Shown piece after piece: positions 9,466-17,250 of a stretch of DNA of 63,869 bases. Position 1 is the stretch's first letter; each line of letters opens with the position of its first letter. A model generated the notes under the pieces. That model made no database searches. It saw only the letters and a program-made list of their open reading frames with translations, and was not told the DNA's origin. Source of the DNA: Acidobacteriota bacterium (GTDB taxonomy: Bacteria > Acidobacteriota > Terriglobia > Bryobacterales > Bryobacteraceae); assembly GCA_016213775.1 (NCBI GenBank), contig JACQZR010000217.1:1-63869 (forward strand), written 5' to 3'. The translations under genes and the position numbers were made by a program.

Positions 9466-12015
9466 GTGAACGTACGACCGCTGCTGTTTCTGGCGGCTTT
9501 CGGCGGCTTGCTTGCCGCACAGCCGCGACTGCTTTCTCCGGACGATATTGCACGCATGCGCGATATTGCCGGGTCAATCAAGTGGGCCGCCGATGCGCGA
9601 GCCGCATTGCTCTCGTCAGTGGACAACTGGCCGAAGTCGCACGTGGACCGGTTTGGGTTGCGGGCGATGGCGATTCCGGAAGAGGGCGGGCAATGGCCGC
9701 ACTACTATGTGTGCCCGGTGCACGGCGTGTCGCTTCAGTTTCAAGCGCCGGCCACGCATCGTTGCACCGTTGACAACCGCACCTATTCGGGGTGGCCGTA
9801 CGATCAGGTGATTCTGATGCGGCGTCATGACGATCTGTCGGTGGCGGCTCGCAACAACGCGCTGGCGTTCCGTATGACGGGCGAGCAGCGCTATGCCGAG
9901 GCGGCTGCATGGATCCTGCGGCAGTACGCGGGCAAGTACCTCGGCTATCCGTTGAAGGACGTCAACAACCGGAATACGCGGAGCGCGGCGCGGGCATCAG
10001 CGCAGACGCTCGATGAATCGGTGTGGCTGATTCCGCTGGCGTATGCCTACGACTTGCTGGCTGGGTCGGATGCGCTGACGGCGCAGGACCGGAGCGACAT
10101 TGAGAACAACCTGCTTCGAGGGGCGGTGGAGGTAATCCAGCGCTATGATGCGGGCGTCAGCAATTGGCAATCGTGGCATAACGGAGCCATCGGGGCAGTG
10201 GGTTTCGCGCTTGGGGATCAGGCGTTGATTGACGCGGCGATCGACGGGAAGAGCGGGTTCCGGTTTCAGATGCAGAAGTCGATTCTCGGCGAGGGGTTCT
10301 GGTACGAAGGCGCGTGGAGCTACCATTTCTACGCACTTGATCCGCTGGTGACGCTGGCAGAGATTGCCGCGCGCAACGGGACCGACTTGTGGGGCATTCC
10401 GCAATTGAAAGGCATGTTCGCGGCGCCGTTGCAGCTTGCGTTTCCCGACGCGACGCTGCCCGCGTTCAACGATAGCGGGGCAGTGAATCTGGCGAGCGCG
10501 GCACGGTTGTACGAGAGTGCCTACACACACTACGGCGATGATCTGTTTGCAGCGGTCGCGCGGCGAGGAGCGCGGGGCCGGGAGGCGTGGATGTTCGGGA
10601 CGCCGGAGTTGCCGGCGGCTTCGTTCGATCAACTGGCGAGTGCCGTGTTTCCGGATTCCGGTTACGCGGTGCTGCGCGCGCCGTCAACGGACCATACGGT
10701 GATCATGAAGTTCGGTCCGCATGGCGGCGGGCATGGTCACTACGACAAGCTTGGGATGGTATCGTTCGGCAACGGCGGGATCCTGGCGGTGGACCCTGGC
10801 ACGCAAAGCTACGCTGCGCCGACGCATGGGACGTGGGATCAATTGACGGTGGCGCACAATACCGTTGTGGTGGATCAGCAGACGCAGGCGCAGGCCACGG
10901 GGCGGCTGTTGTGGAGCGATTTCGGCGAGGGCTTTCGCGCGGCGCGCGCCGACGCTGGTTCGGCGTATGCGGGCGTTCGCATGGACCGCACGATGCTGGT
11001 GACGGATCAGTACACGGTGGATGTGTTTCGCGCGCAGGCGACGGACGGACGGGCGCGGCGTTTTGATTGGGTGTATCACAACGGCGGCACAGTGACATCA
11101 GAGCTTGATCTGAAGCCGTACACGGGGTTTCCGGGCGCGAATGGCTATCAGCATCTGACGTCGAATCGAGCGGCGGAGACGGATGGGGCGTGGCAGTTAA
11201 CGTTCGATGGGACGCCGCGTACGCCAGTGAACACGGGCTCGGTGTTTGCGAGTACGGGCGCGGTGCGCGGCACGTTCCAGATCACGAATGAACAGGTGAC
11301 GGATGGGAGGCATTCGGGCAAGCTCGGCTACGAGTTTAATGGCGCGGGCTACCTGCTGTACAGCGCTCCGGTGACGGTGGAGCAGCCCACGAAAGCGCCC
11401 GAGGGATTGCGCGTGATGGTGTATGGCGACGGGTCCGGTCACACGCTGGCGCTGCGGTTGAACGATGCCACTGATGAGCGGTTTGTGAGGACGGTGGGCG
11501 CGGTGAATTGGACGGGGTGGAAGACGATGGAGGTGGGTGATGTCAGCACGTGGACGCACTACCTCGGCAATGATGACGGGGTGGTGGATTTGCCGGTGAA
11601 GTCGGTGAGTTTTGAGTGGCAGCAGTTGAGCGGCGGGCCGCGGACGGGGGCTCTGTTTGTCGATCGCCTGACGCTGCTGTACGACGATGAGGAGCGGTTG
11701 TCGACGGCCTTTGAACTGCGCGGGCGCAGCCTGCGTGTGTGGATGCTTGCAGGGCCGGCGACAACCGTGGTGACGGGGAATGGTCTGGGGCCGAACCTGC
11801 TGGTGCCGGTGCCGTATGTGATGGCGCGGCGGGGCGGTACGGGGACCGAGTTTGTGTCGCTGCTGGAGCCGTTCACCACTGCGCCGGGGGTGCAGAGTTT
11901 CGAGCGTCAGGACGATGGGTGGTTCGTGGTGAAGGGTGTGGATTTCGAGGACCGGTTCTATTTGGGGGATTCGGGGGTGACGGGGTTTGAACGGGTACAG
12001 TTGGGTGGGAACTAA
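9466..12015 (+). CDS. Secreted heparinase II/III-like polysaccharide lyase
   Basis: The protein is about 850 residues from the GTG at 9466 (MNVRPLLFLAAFGGLLAAQP, a signal peptide); the frame is open further upstream, but that part lies inside the protease gene. An alpha-toroid region (SVWLIPLAYAYDLL..., NWQSWHNGAIGAVG..., SYHFYALDPL) is followed by the GPHGGGHGHYDKL block and ILAVDPGTQSY, typical of the heparinase II/III beta-sheet domain that binds metal and substrate. It should cleave uronic-acid polymers such as alginate or heparin-like glycans in the periplasm or outside. The gene follows the subtilase with a 7-bp gap. Its last codons (RVQLGGN) form one arm of a 21-bp direct repeat that flanks the neighbouring TA cassette. 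Confidence 0.88.
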   Translation: MNVRPLLFLAAFGGLLAAQPRLLSPDDIARMRDIAGSIKWAADARAALLSSVDNWPKSHVDRFGLRAMAIPEEGGQWPHYYVCPVHGVSLQFQAPATHRCTVDNRTYSGWPYDQVILMRRHDDLSVAARNNALAFRMTGEQRYAEAAAWILRQYAGKYLGYPLKDVNNRNTRSAARASAQTLDESVWLIPLAYAYDLLAGSDALTAQDRSDIENNLLRGAVEVIQRYDAGVSNWQSWHNGAIGAVGFALGDQALIDAAIDGKSGFRFQMQKSILGEGFWYEGAWSYHFYALDPLVTLAEIAARNGTDLWGIPQLKGMFAAPLQLAFPDATLPAFNDSGAVNLASAARLYESAYTHYGDDLFAAVARRGARGREAWMFGTPELPAASFDQLASAVFPDSGYAVLRAPSTDHTVIMKFGPHGGGHGHYDKLGMVSFGNGGILAVDPGTQSYAAPTHGTWDQLTVAHNTVVVDQQTQAQATGRLLWSDFGEGFRAARADAGSAYAGVRMDRTMLVTDQYTVDVFRAQATDGRARRFDWVYHNGGTVTSELDLKPYTGFPGANGYQHLTSNRAAETDGAWQLTFDGTPRTPVNTGSVFASTGAVRGTFQITNEQVTDGRHSGKLGYEFNGAGYLLYSAPVTVEQPTKAPEGLRVMVYGDGSGHTLALRLNDATDERFVRTVGAVNWTGWKTMEVGDVSTWTHYLGNDDGVVDLPVKSVSFEWQQLSGGPRTGALFVDRLTLLYDDEERLSTAFELRGRSLRVWMLAGPATTVVTGNGLGPNLLVPVPYVMARRGGTGTEFVSLLEPFTTAPGVQSFERQDDGWFVVKGVDFEDRFYLGDSGVTGFERVQLGGN
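11992..12012. repeat. 21-bp direct repeat, left copy
   Basis: This stretch (3' end of the lyase gene) matches 12710-12730 at 20 of 21 positions in the same orientation. The two copies bracket the VapBC-like cassette on the minus strand, which suggests that the cassette came in with a duplication of the lyase gene end. Confidence 0.8.
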
Positions 12016-12407
12016 GTGGCGAACCAGGTGCAGGGCAGTTGCGGTATCCTCTCGAAGTGCCGGTCGCGTGTGACGAGGATCAGGTCATGTTCCAGGCACA
12101 GAGCCGCGATCCATAGGTCGTTGTCGGGGATGGGTGTTCCGGCGCGCTTGAGTTGAACGAACAGCCGTGCGTACTGTTCGGCAGTCTCTCTGCCGGGGAA
12201 CAGGAGTGCCACCGTTGACTTGGCCAGTAGCTGACGAAGCAGGACCTCATTCTCATTGCGCTTCTTTCCGCCGAGAAAGCCGGCGCGTATCTCAGCGAGT
12301 ACGATCAATGGAATCCACACTTCATCGCACGTCCCAAGCCTCTCCGCCAGTAGCTCATCACCCCGGAACAAGTCGGTGAGGCGATTGGTATCGAGAGCGG
12401 CTCTCAT
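12012..12407 (-). CDS. PIN-domain toxin, VapC-like
   Basis: The product is 131 residues from ATG 12407; a GTG at 12413 is also in frame. The PIN nuclease acidic set is visible (numbered from the GTG): Asp8 in ALDTN, Glu41 in LAEIRAG, Asp97/Asp99 in IPDNDLWIAA and Asp117 in VTRDRHF. It should be a Mg-dependent ribonuclease acting on tRNA or rRNA, neutralised by the antitoxin encoded just upstream. The ATG overlaps the antitoxin TGA (ATGA), as usual in such pairs. Its own stop codon overlaps the stop of the convergent lyase gene and lies in the direct repeat, so the C-terminus was probably rebuilt at the insertion point. Confidence 0.92.
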   Translation of the reverse strand: MRAALDTNRLTDLFRGDELLAERLGTCDEVWIPLIVLAEIRAGFLGGKKRNENEVLLRQLLAKSTVALLFPGRETAEQYARLFVQLKRAGTPIPDNDLWIAALCLEHDLILVTRDRHFERIPQLPCTWFAT

Positions 12408-12655
12408 TTCCACTTTTCCCAGTCGATCTGGCGTTGCGCGGCTATGACCTCGTCAAAGGCGTCGTCCTTTTTCCAGCGCCCAACAAGGTCGGAGAAGTCA
12501 GCCTTTTTCTTCGCGCCGGTGGTGCACGCGGTGAGCTCTTCGACAATGACTTGATTGAGGCTCAGTTTTCTCTTCGCTGCTTTTCTTCGAAGGGCTTCGT
12601 CCACATCAGAAGGGACACCGCGAATAGTGTATTGGACGGTTTGCGCCTGCTTCAT
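12404..12655 (-). CDS. Ribbon-helix-helix antitoxin, VapB-like
   Basis: I place the start at ATG 12655 (MKQAQTVQYTIRGVPSDVDE), giving 83 residues; an upstream extension of the frame is not protein-like. Residues 7-40 read as a ribbon-helix-helix DNA-binding unit (VQYTIRGVP as the strand, then DVDEALRRKAAKRKLSLNQVIVEEL). The acidic and aromatic tail (DAFDEVIAAQRQIDWEKWK) would bind the PIN toxin. The pair probably represses its own promoter, which would lie around 12656-12760. A 32-base piece of this gene is repeated at 16180-16211. Confidence 0.88.
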   Translation of the reverse strand: MKQAQTVQYTIRGVPSDVDEALRRKAAKRKLSLNQVIVEELTACTTGAKKKADFSDLVGRWKKDDAFDEVIAAQRQIDWEKWK

Positions 12656-12709
12656 GCTGCCTGCATGATAGCAAGAGGTGCAGGCAACGGCTACTTGCCG
12701 CTGGAGGGG

Positions 12710-12730
12710 CGGGTACGGTTGGGTGGGAAC
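12710..12730. repeat. 21-bp direct repeat, right copy
   Basis: It matches 11992-12012 with one A/G difference. The 23 bases just before and overlapping it (12691-12713) are also identical to 16213-16235, the 3' end of the TPR gene, so the junction has a composite history. Confidence 0.78.
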
Positions 12731-12762
12731 AGATGGTCGAGCGGCCAACGTATCATAGAAGT

Positions 12763-12963
12763 ATGCAGCGATCCATTCGCCTCGTGGGGCAGGAGAATCT
12801 GGAGGACGAAGCTGCCGCGTACTGGGCGGCACGCACTCCTGAGGAGCGCATCGCGGAGGTGGATCGTCTGCGCGAGGAGTACGTTTCGGCTATTCTCGGG
12901 AAGCGTGGACAAGCACAAAGACTTCGCCGAACTTTGCGCGTAATTGAATGCCCGTGGCGTTAA
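12763..12963 (+). CDS. Small partner protein of a nucleotidyltransferase module
   Basis: It reads 66 residues from ATG 12763 (MQRSIRLVGQENLEDEAAAY). It is charged and helical, with the motif RTPEERIAEVDRLREEY, and ends RLRRTLRVIECPWR. The motif resembles RTVEQRILALQEFE in the small ORF at 57830-58003, which also precedes a nucleotidyltransferase. The 3' part overlaps, in another frame, the start of a broken nucleotidyltransferase (12905 on). No function can be assigned; such small proteins are usually taken as antitoxins or regulators of the enzyme. With its partner decayed, this gene may be a relic. Confidence 0.6.
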   Translation: MQRSIRLVGQENLEDEAAAYWAARTPEERIAEVDRLREEYVSAILGKRGQAQRLRRTLRVIECPWR

Positions 12964-12985
12964 CTACCTGATCGTAACGGGATGA
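12905..12985 (+). pseudogene. Nucleotidyltransferase remnant
   Basis: From GTG 12905 the frame reads VDKHKDFAELCA, then TAA at 12941-12943. It continues in the same frame as LNARGVNYLIVTG until TGA at 12983. Together this is the N-terminal beginning of a minimal nucleotidyltransferase (compare MTRFAELLQTLAAAGVDFIL at 57987). The Gly-Gly and Asp-x-Asp parts are gone, replaced by hairpin-rich non-coding sequence. It is therefore a dead 5' fragment with one internal stop. Confidence 0.65.
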
Positions 12986-13023
12986 AGTCCCGGGCATCGG
13001 GCCGGTTCAGATACGATCCGGCC
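12976..13023. repeat. Degenerate REP-like hairpins
   Basis: CGGGATGAAGTCCCG at 12979-12993 has the same TGAA-loop design as the dispersed repeats at 1.6 and 22.1 kb. A second hairpin, GGCCGG (13000-13005) with CCGGCC (13018-13023), follows. The pair sits exactly where the nucleotidyltransferase remnant stops. Nothing else is recognised up to the LuxR gene at 13127. Confidence 0.5.
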
Positions 13024-13126
13024 GGGTGGCTCGCGCTGTGCCCCAATCCAGCGTGGGAGTCCTCATTTGGCGGGGACACGTGGCTGGCCGCCGGCAAGAT
13101 GAGCCGTCCCGTGGGGCGAGCGAGTT

Positions 13127-14305
13127 TCAGTCACCACGTCTTCCCCGCGCGTGGCCTGGGCCGGGAATTGGGCGGATGGTTCGCGGTCCTGTCATGAGCA
13201 GGCGGACCAGTTCGCCCTGGCGGCGTGTGTTCGTTTTGTCGAAGATGTTCCGCAGATGGGTTTTGGCCGTGTTCAGCGAGATTCCGAGCTCATCGGCGGC
13301 CGCCTTCAGACCGCGCCCAGGCAACAGAGCCATGGCCAGTCGCGCTTCGGCTTTGGTGAAGGCAAACCAATCGCGCAGGTCGCGGTCCAGGTCGGGCTGC
13401 GCCTGGTCGGGATCGGTGATGAACACTGCAGCGGCGACGCGCTTTTTGGGCGTGCTCGCGTCCGGTGAGGTGACGGGGATCACGAGAAGGGAGTACGGCC
13501 TTCGTGCGGAGAGCCGCGAGATGGAGATGGCTCTTCCGGGCTCGGTGCCTCGGTGCAGGCCGGTGGCGGTAACAGACACAAGGATCGACCGCAAGCGACG
13601 CGATTCTCCGCTGTGCGCCGCGGTCAAGACACCTCGCATCAGAGCGAGACCGTCATTGGCATGGAGGATCTGTTCGGCCGCCGCGTTGAGGTAGAGAGCT
13701 TCTCCGGAAGGTCCGGTGAGGATGCAGCCGCAGGGCAAGCGGTCGAGGGTGTCTCTCAGGTGGTCGCGTTGCCCCGCCAGCGAGTCTATCCGCCAGTGGA
13801 GCTGCAGCGATCTACGGAAGTGAGGAAGCAGGAGCTGCAAAAGGTCCACTTCCGGTTGTTCGAACGGGCCCCGCTGGGTTAAACCCGTCACGGAGAGAAT
13901 CAACTGGTCTCCGCCGTCGCCGTCGGCGAAGGTTCCCCCGATGCTATGGGAGATTTTCAGGCGCCTGAGGTAGTCCTGGTAGTACTCGCTGGCCTCAAAC
14001 TCCGCCTTGGTGCAGACCATTTCGCTCGTGAAGACCTTACGGGAGCGGAAGTAGTCTCTCCCCCGAATGGCCCAGATGTTTCGGGCCCCGTAGTAGTCGT
14101 TGTACTCACGTTCGACGGCGCTATCGACGCGGACGGCGTGTGTGACCGTGGATTTCAAGTTCAGACTGTCCTGGGCCATCAGAACCGTCGCTTCGCCATG
14201 AACCTGGCTGGCGATCCGTTCCAGGACCTTGGGCCATAACTGCGGGTCGAGGGCGGACTCGTAGATTTCGCCTATGAGCTCAAGCAGCACCGCCTGGGTG
14301 TACAT
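13127..14305 (-). CDS. LuxR-family transcriptional regulator
   Basis: This 392-residue protein has a C-terminal LuxR/FixJ helix-turn-helix at about 315-375 (FTKAEARLAMALLPGRGL, then KAAADELGISLNTAKTHL). The N-terminal 300 residues look like a sensory region with a PAS-like segment (LDRLPCGCILTGPSGEALYL), seen in many stand-alone LuxR proteins of unknown ligand. There is no receiver domain or ATPase motif. A perfect inverted repeat lies about 29 bp upstream of its start (14334-14349), so it may control itself or the divergent secreted gene at 14488. Confidence 0.88.
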   Translation of the reverse strand: MYTQAVLLELIGEIYESALDPQLWPKVLERIASQVHGEATVLMAQDSLNLKSTVTHAVRVDSAVEREYNDYYGARNIWAIRGRDYFRSRKVFTSEMVCTKAEFEASEYYQDYLRRLKISHSIGGTFADGDGGDQLILSVTGLTQRGPFEQPEVDLLQLLLPHFRRSLQLHWRIDSLAGQRDHLRDTLDRLPCGCILTGPSGEALYLNAAAEQILHANDGLALMRGVLTAAHSGESRRLRSILVSVTATGLHRGTEPGRAISISRLSARRPYSLLVIPVTSPDASTPKKRVAAAVFITDPDQAQPDLDRDLRDWFAFTKAEARLAMALLPGRGLKAAADELGISLNTAKTHLRNIFDKTNTRRQGELVRLLMTGPRTIRPIPGPGHARGRRGD

Positions 14306-14333
14306 TGCTGGTTGGCATATTTTAACACGGAAT

Positions 14334-14349
14334 TCACCCGAACGGGTGA
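14334..14349. promoter_or_regulatory. Inverted repeat, candidate operator
   Basis: TCACCCGAACGGGTGA is a perfect 7-2-7 palindrome between the divergent LuxR gene and the beta-helix gene. Its place in the 182-bp divergent region fits a dimeric regulator site. Binding by the LuxR protein is inference. Confidence 0.5.
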
Positions 14350-14487
14350 CGACATTCTCGCTGCAGGGACCTATGATCGGCTGGGTTTGCAGACAAGGGT
14401 GTCAGCGGCGGGAATCGCTGGCTGAATTTTTGTGCTCGGTGAATTCTTGTATTGAGATTTAATCCCTCCGGGGAGGAGGGGGAGGAG

Positions 14488-15957
14488 ATGCCCGTGAAAC
14501 GAAGTCAATACCTGTACATGCTCACGCCGGAGGGAACGTGCCCTGCCGCGCGTCGCCGGTCTTTCACTTCAATAAGGCTCGGACTCCTGTCCTTATTGAC
14601 ACTAGGCGCCAGCCAAGCCGCGATATTCAACATTGCGGACGGGGACGTCGCTGGCCTGATCGCTGCGATCAAGACTGCCAACGCCAACGGCGAAACCAAC
14701 GTCATCAATCTGGCGCCTAACGGCAGCTACACCCTCACGGCAGTGGCCGACGATGGTTCGGGTTTCTACTGTTGCGGACCGTCCGGATTGCCCTTTGTTC
14801 GAAGCGTGCTCACGATCAACGGCAATGGCGCAACCATCCTGCGAAGTAGTGCCGCCGGCACGCCGCCATTTGGGATCATTCGTGTGGCCCACGATCCGGG
14901 CCCCGTTCCCAGCACCACGAGCAACCTTACCTTGGACGGAGTGACCCTTACAGGTGCCAACGGGGCCGTCGTGGGCGTATGGCAAAGCACCGCGTTGATT
15001 CGAAACACCACGATTACAAATAATGCCGGGCAGGGGATTCTCACCTGGGGTAGCAACCTCACGATCTTGAATAGCACCATCAGTTACAACACGGGCAACA
15101 ACGGGTATGGCGGAGGCGGCATCCTTCACTTTGGAGGCGACGCCACCGCCACAGTCATCAGCTTCAGCACAATTTTCGAGAACCAGAATGGCGGTGTGGG
15201 CGACGCGATCGCTACCGCCTTCGCTGATTCGGGGAGCGTCACAGTGAAAAATAGTATCCTCGCCAGCCCTACACGAGCTTTGGGGCCTGTCTGCTGGGTA
15301 AATGGGCCCGGCGCAGTGGTCTCATTAGGGCACAACATAGCGGGTGATGCTACCTGTGGTCCTGGCGGTAACGCTGCTCCGAACGGTCTGATAGGCCCCG
15401 GCGACATGAATAGCACAAATCCGCTTCTGGGACCAACGCTCAATAACGGAGGACCCACGCCGACCAATTTTCCCGCAGCGAACAGTCCCGCCATCGGCGG
15501 TGTGCCGGTGGGCTATTGCACCGATGCTTCGGGAAATCCCGTCACAACTGACCAACGTGGCTTTCCGCGGCCGTGCCCTTCTACCATCGGTTCGGTTGAG
15601 TTCGCGGGTCTGTACCACGTTTGCCTCCTGTACGATTCGACCAAAGCCGTGCAAAGCGGCGCTACCTACCCCATTAAGCTTCAACTTTGCGACGGGAGCG
15701 GCAACGATTTGTCTTCTTCGGGAATTACTCTCCACGCCACCAGCGTTACGCAGGTTTCCACGTCGATCTCCGGTACCGTGCAGGCGTCAGGCAACGCAAA
15801 CCCGGATAATGATTTCCGTTTCGATTCGACTCTTGGGCCCACAGGCGGCTACATCTTCAATCTCAGTACGAAAGGGCTGTTCACCGGAACATACAATCTG
15901 AACTTCACGGTATCGGGGGACTCATTTCGCTATGTGACCCCGTTCCAGGTGAAATGA
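14488..15957 (+). CDS. Secreted right-handed beta-helix (choice-of-anchor Q-like) protein
   Basis: The protein is 489 residues from ATG 14488, preceded by a strong GGAGGAG site (14480-14486). An N-terminal export segment (LGLLSLLTLGASQAAIF) is followed by an adhesin-like passage: IADGDVAGLIAAIKTAN, LTLDGVTLTGANG, IRNTTITNNAGQG and LNSTISYNTG. These are typical rungs of a parallel beta-helix of the polymorphic-membrane or choice-of-anchor Q group. The last 110 residues (YHVCLLYDSTKAVQSGATYP...) form a separate beta-sandwich often attached to such proteins. A surface or extracellular role is likely, without evidence for enzyme activity. Confidence 0.8.
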   Translation: MPVKRSQYLYMLTPEGTCPAARRRSFTSIRLGLLSLLTLGASQAAIFNIADGDVAGLIAAIKTANANGETNVINLAPNGSYTLTAVADDGSGFYCCGPSGLPFVRSVLTINGNGATILRSSAAGTPPFGIIRVAHDPGPVPSTTSNLTLDGVTLTGANGAVVGVWQSTALIRNTTITNNAGQGILTWGSNLTILNSTISYNTGNNGYGGGGILHFGGDATATVISFSTIFENQNGGVGDAIATAFADSGSVTVKNSILASPTRALGPVCWVNGPGAVVSLGHNIAGDATCGPGGNAAPNGLIGPGDMNSTNPLLGPTLNNGGPTPTNFPAANSPAIGGVPVGYCTDASGNPVTTDQRGFPRPCPSTIGSVEFAGLYHVCLLYDSTKAVQSGATYPIKLQLCDGSGNDLSSSGITLHATSVTQVSTSISGTVQASGNANPDNDFRFDSTLGPTGGYIFNLSTKGLFTGTYNLNFTVSGDSFRYVTPFQVK

Positions 15958-16061
15958 CGAATCGGGACTGGCGCCATCCCTGCTTGGTGTAACATCCTCT
16001 CCGTAAATTCGGATCGGTGCGCTAAACACAGCGTCAAAGGTGTGCATGCGGATGACGCTGA

Positions 16062-16169
16062 CCACTCCCTGACGGCGAGTGGCTCGGAATGCGGCAATAG
16101 AGCCGTGACCGTGAGAGTCTGTGAAGAATTCCTAAAACCGCTTGCTTACGCGCGCGGCTCGGTTTCGCA
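16062..16169. repeat. Two degenerate REP-like hairpin units
   Basis: Unit 1 (16062-16092) reads CCACTCCCTGACGGCGAGTG then GCTCGG, with arms CCACTC/GAGTGG. Unit 2 (16138-16169) reads CCGCTTGCTTACGCGCGCGG then CTCGG, with arms CCGC/GCGG. Both follow the pattern CCnCTnnCTnACG...GGCTCGG. They lie in the 255-bp gap after the beta-helix gene, where no coding sequence is visible. Confidence 0.55.
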
Positions 16170-16179
16170 TCTCGTTGTC

Positions 16180-16235
16180 TGACCTCGTCAAAGGCGTCGT
16201 CCTTTTTCCAGTCTACTTGCCGCTGGAGGGGCGGG
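16180..16235. repeat. Deleted second copy of the TA-cassette flank
   Basis: Bases 16180-16211 are identical to 12445-12476 (the end of the VapB-like gene), and 16213-16235 are identical to 12691-12713, in the same order and orientation. The 214 bases between the two blocks in the first copy are missing here. The second block doubles as the last codons (RPSSGK and stop) of the TPR gene. Confidence 0.8.
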
Positions 16236-17250
16236 GTGGTTCGTGGATGCCGCGGAGTTTGCGGATAGCACTGCGGAGGGAATCGGCCATCTCGTAATCG
16301 GGATGGTACCGTAGAAAACTCTCCAATTCACTGGCGGCGGCGATGCGATTGCCCTGCTTCAAATATATATCCGACAGGATGAGCTGGGGAAAAGCGTAGT
16401 GTCCAGGATCGATCTGCTTGGCTTGTTCCAGGTGGCGAACGGCGGCGTCGATGCGTTTCATCTGCAGGTAGGTGAGGCCCAACTGCACGTGGGCGAGGGG
16501 GTCTTTGGGGCGACGCTCGACGGCGCGCGTATTATACGTGAGGGCTTCGTCGTACTTGCCGTTGTGAAGCAGCACTCCGCCAAGATTGACAATGGGTTCG
16601 AAGAGCAGGGGGTCCAACCGCTCGGCCTGGCGAAAACGCTCTTCGGCGAGATCCATCTTGCGGTCCTGATAGGCGAGCACTCCCAGCGTATTCCAGGCGG
16701 CGGAGAACTGCGGGGAGATTTCGATGGCCTTTTCGAGGTGGGCTTCGGCGCCCGCGCGATCCTCTTTATTGAGGCTCTTCTGGGCGTCCATGTATTCCTT
16801 CCACGCCTTCTCGGTGATGGAGAGGCGCGAGGCAGGAACCGTGAATCGTTCCTTGGCGGTGAACGTACGGATCGCCTTGGATGGGTTGAGCACCATGGTG
16901 ACTTTGACACGTCCGCGATTGTCCGAGGTGCTGGGCCCGACGCTGTAAGTCTGACGGAATTCGCCCATGCGCGGCACAACCACCGAGACCGAGTAGGCGC
17001 CTTGCGGGAGGTTTTTGAATTTGAACTTGCCGTCCCAGTAGACCTCCTGGCGGGCGTTATAGCCGGTGCCGACACCGCTGACGCGAACGAAGACCATCGA
17101 GAACCAGGTGGGTTGGAGCCTGCCCTCCATGGTGTAGGATTTGCGTTCGGCGATCGCGAATTCGGGCAGACAGAGCGATGTGATCAGCGCACAGAGTGGG
17201 GGCAAGGTGCGAAAATGGTTCCGAGAACAATGAATGGTTATTGATGGCAT
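16213..17250 (-). CDS. Secreted TPR protein with Ig-like N-terminal domain
   Basis: The 345-residue product begins with a signal peptide (hydrophobic LPPLCALITSLCLPEFAIA). Next is a carboxypeptidase-regulatory-like beta-sandwich at about 40-110 (VYWDGKFKFKNLPQGAYSVS in near-verbatim sense). Four to five TPR units follow from about 165 on (AEAHLEKAIEISPQFSAAWN, LAEERFRQAERLDPLLFEPI, HLEQAKQIDPGHYAFPQLIL). It is probably periplasmic and acts as a protein-interaction scaffold. Its first codons overlap the divergent psd gene by 17 bp. The 3' end carries the repeated block at 16213-16235, so the C-terminal residues may not be original. Confidence 0.8.
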   Translation of the reverse strand: MPSITIHCSRNHFRTLPPLCALITSLCLPEFAIAERKSYTMEGRLQPTWFSMVFVRVSGVGTGYNARQEVYWDGKFKFKNLPQGAYSVSVVVPRMGEFRQTYSVGPSTSDNRGRVKVTMVLNPSKAIRTFTAKERFTVPASRLSITEKAWKEYMDAQKSLNKEDRAGAEAHLEKAIEISPQFSAAWNTLGVLAYQDRKMDLAEERFRQAERLDPLLFEPIVNLGGVLLHNGKYDEALTYNTRAVERRPKDPLAHVQLGLTYLQMKRIDAAVRHLEQAKQIDPGHYAFPQLILSDIYLKQGNRIAAASELESFLRYHPDYEMADSLRSAIRKLRGIHEPPRPSSGK

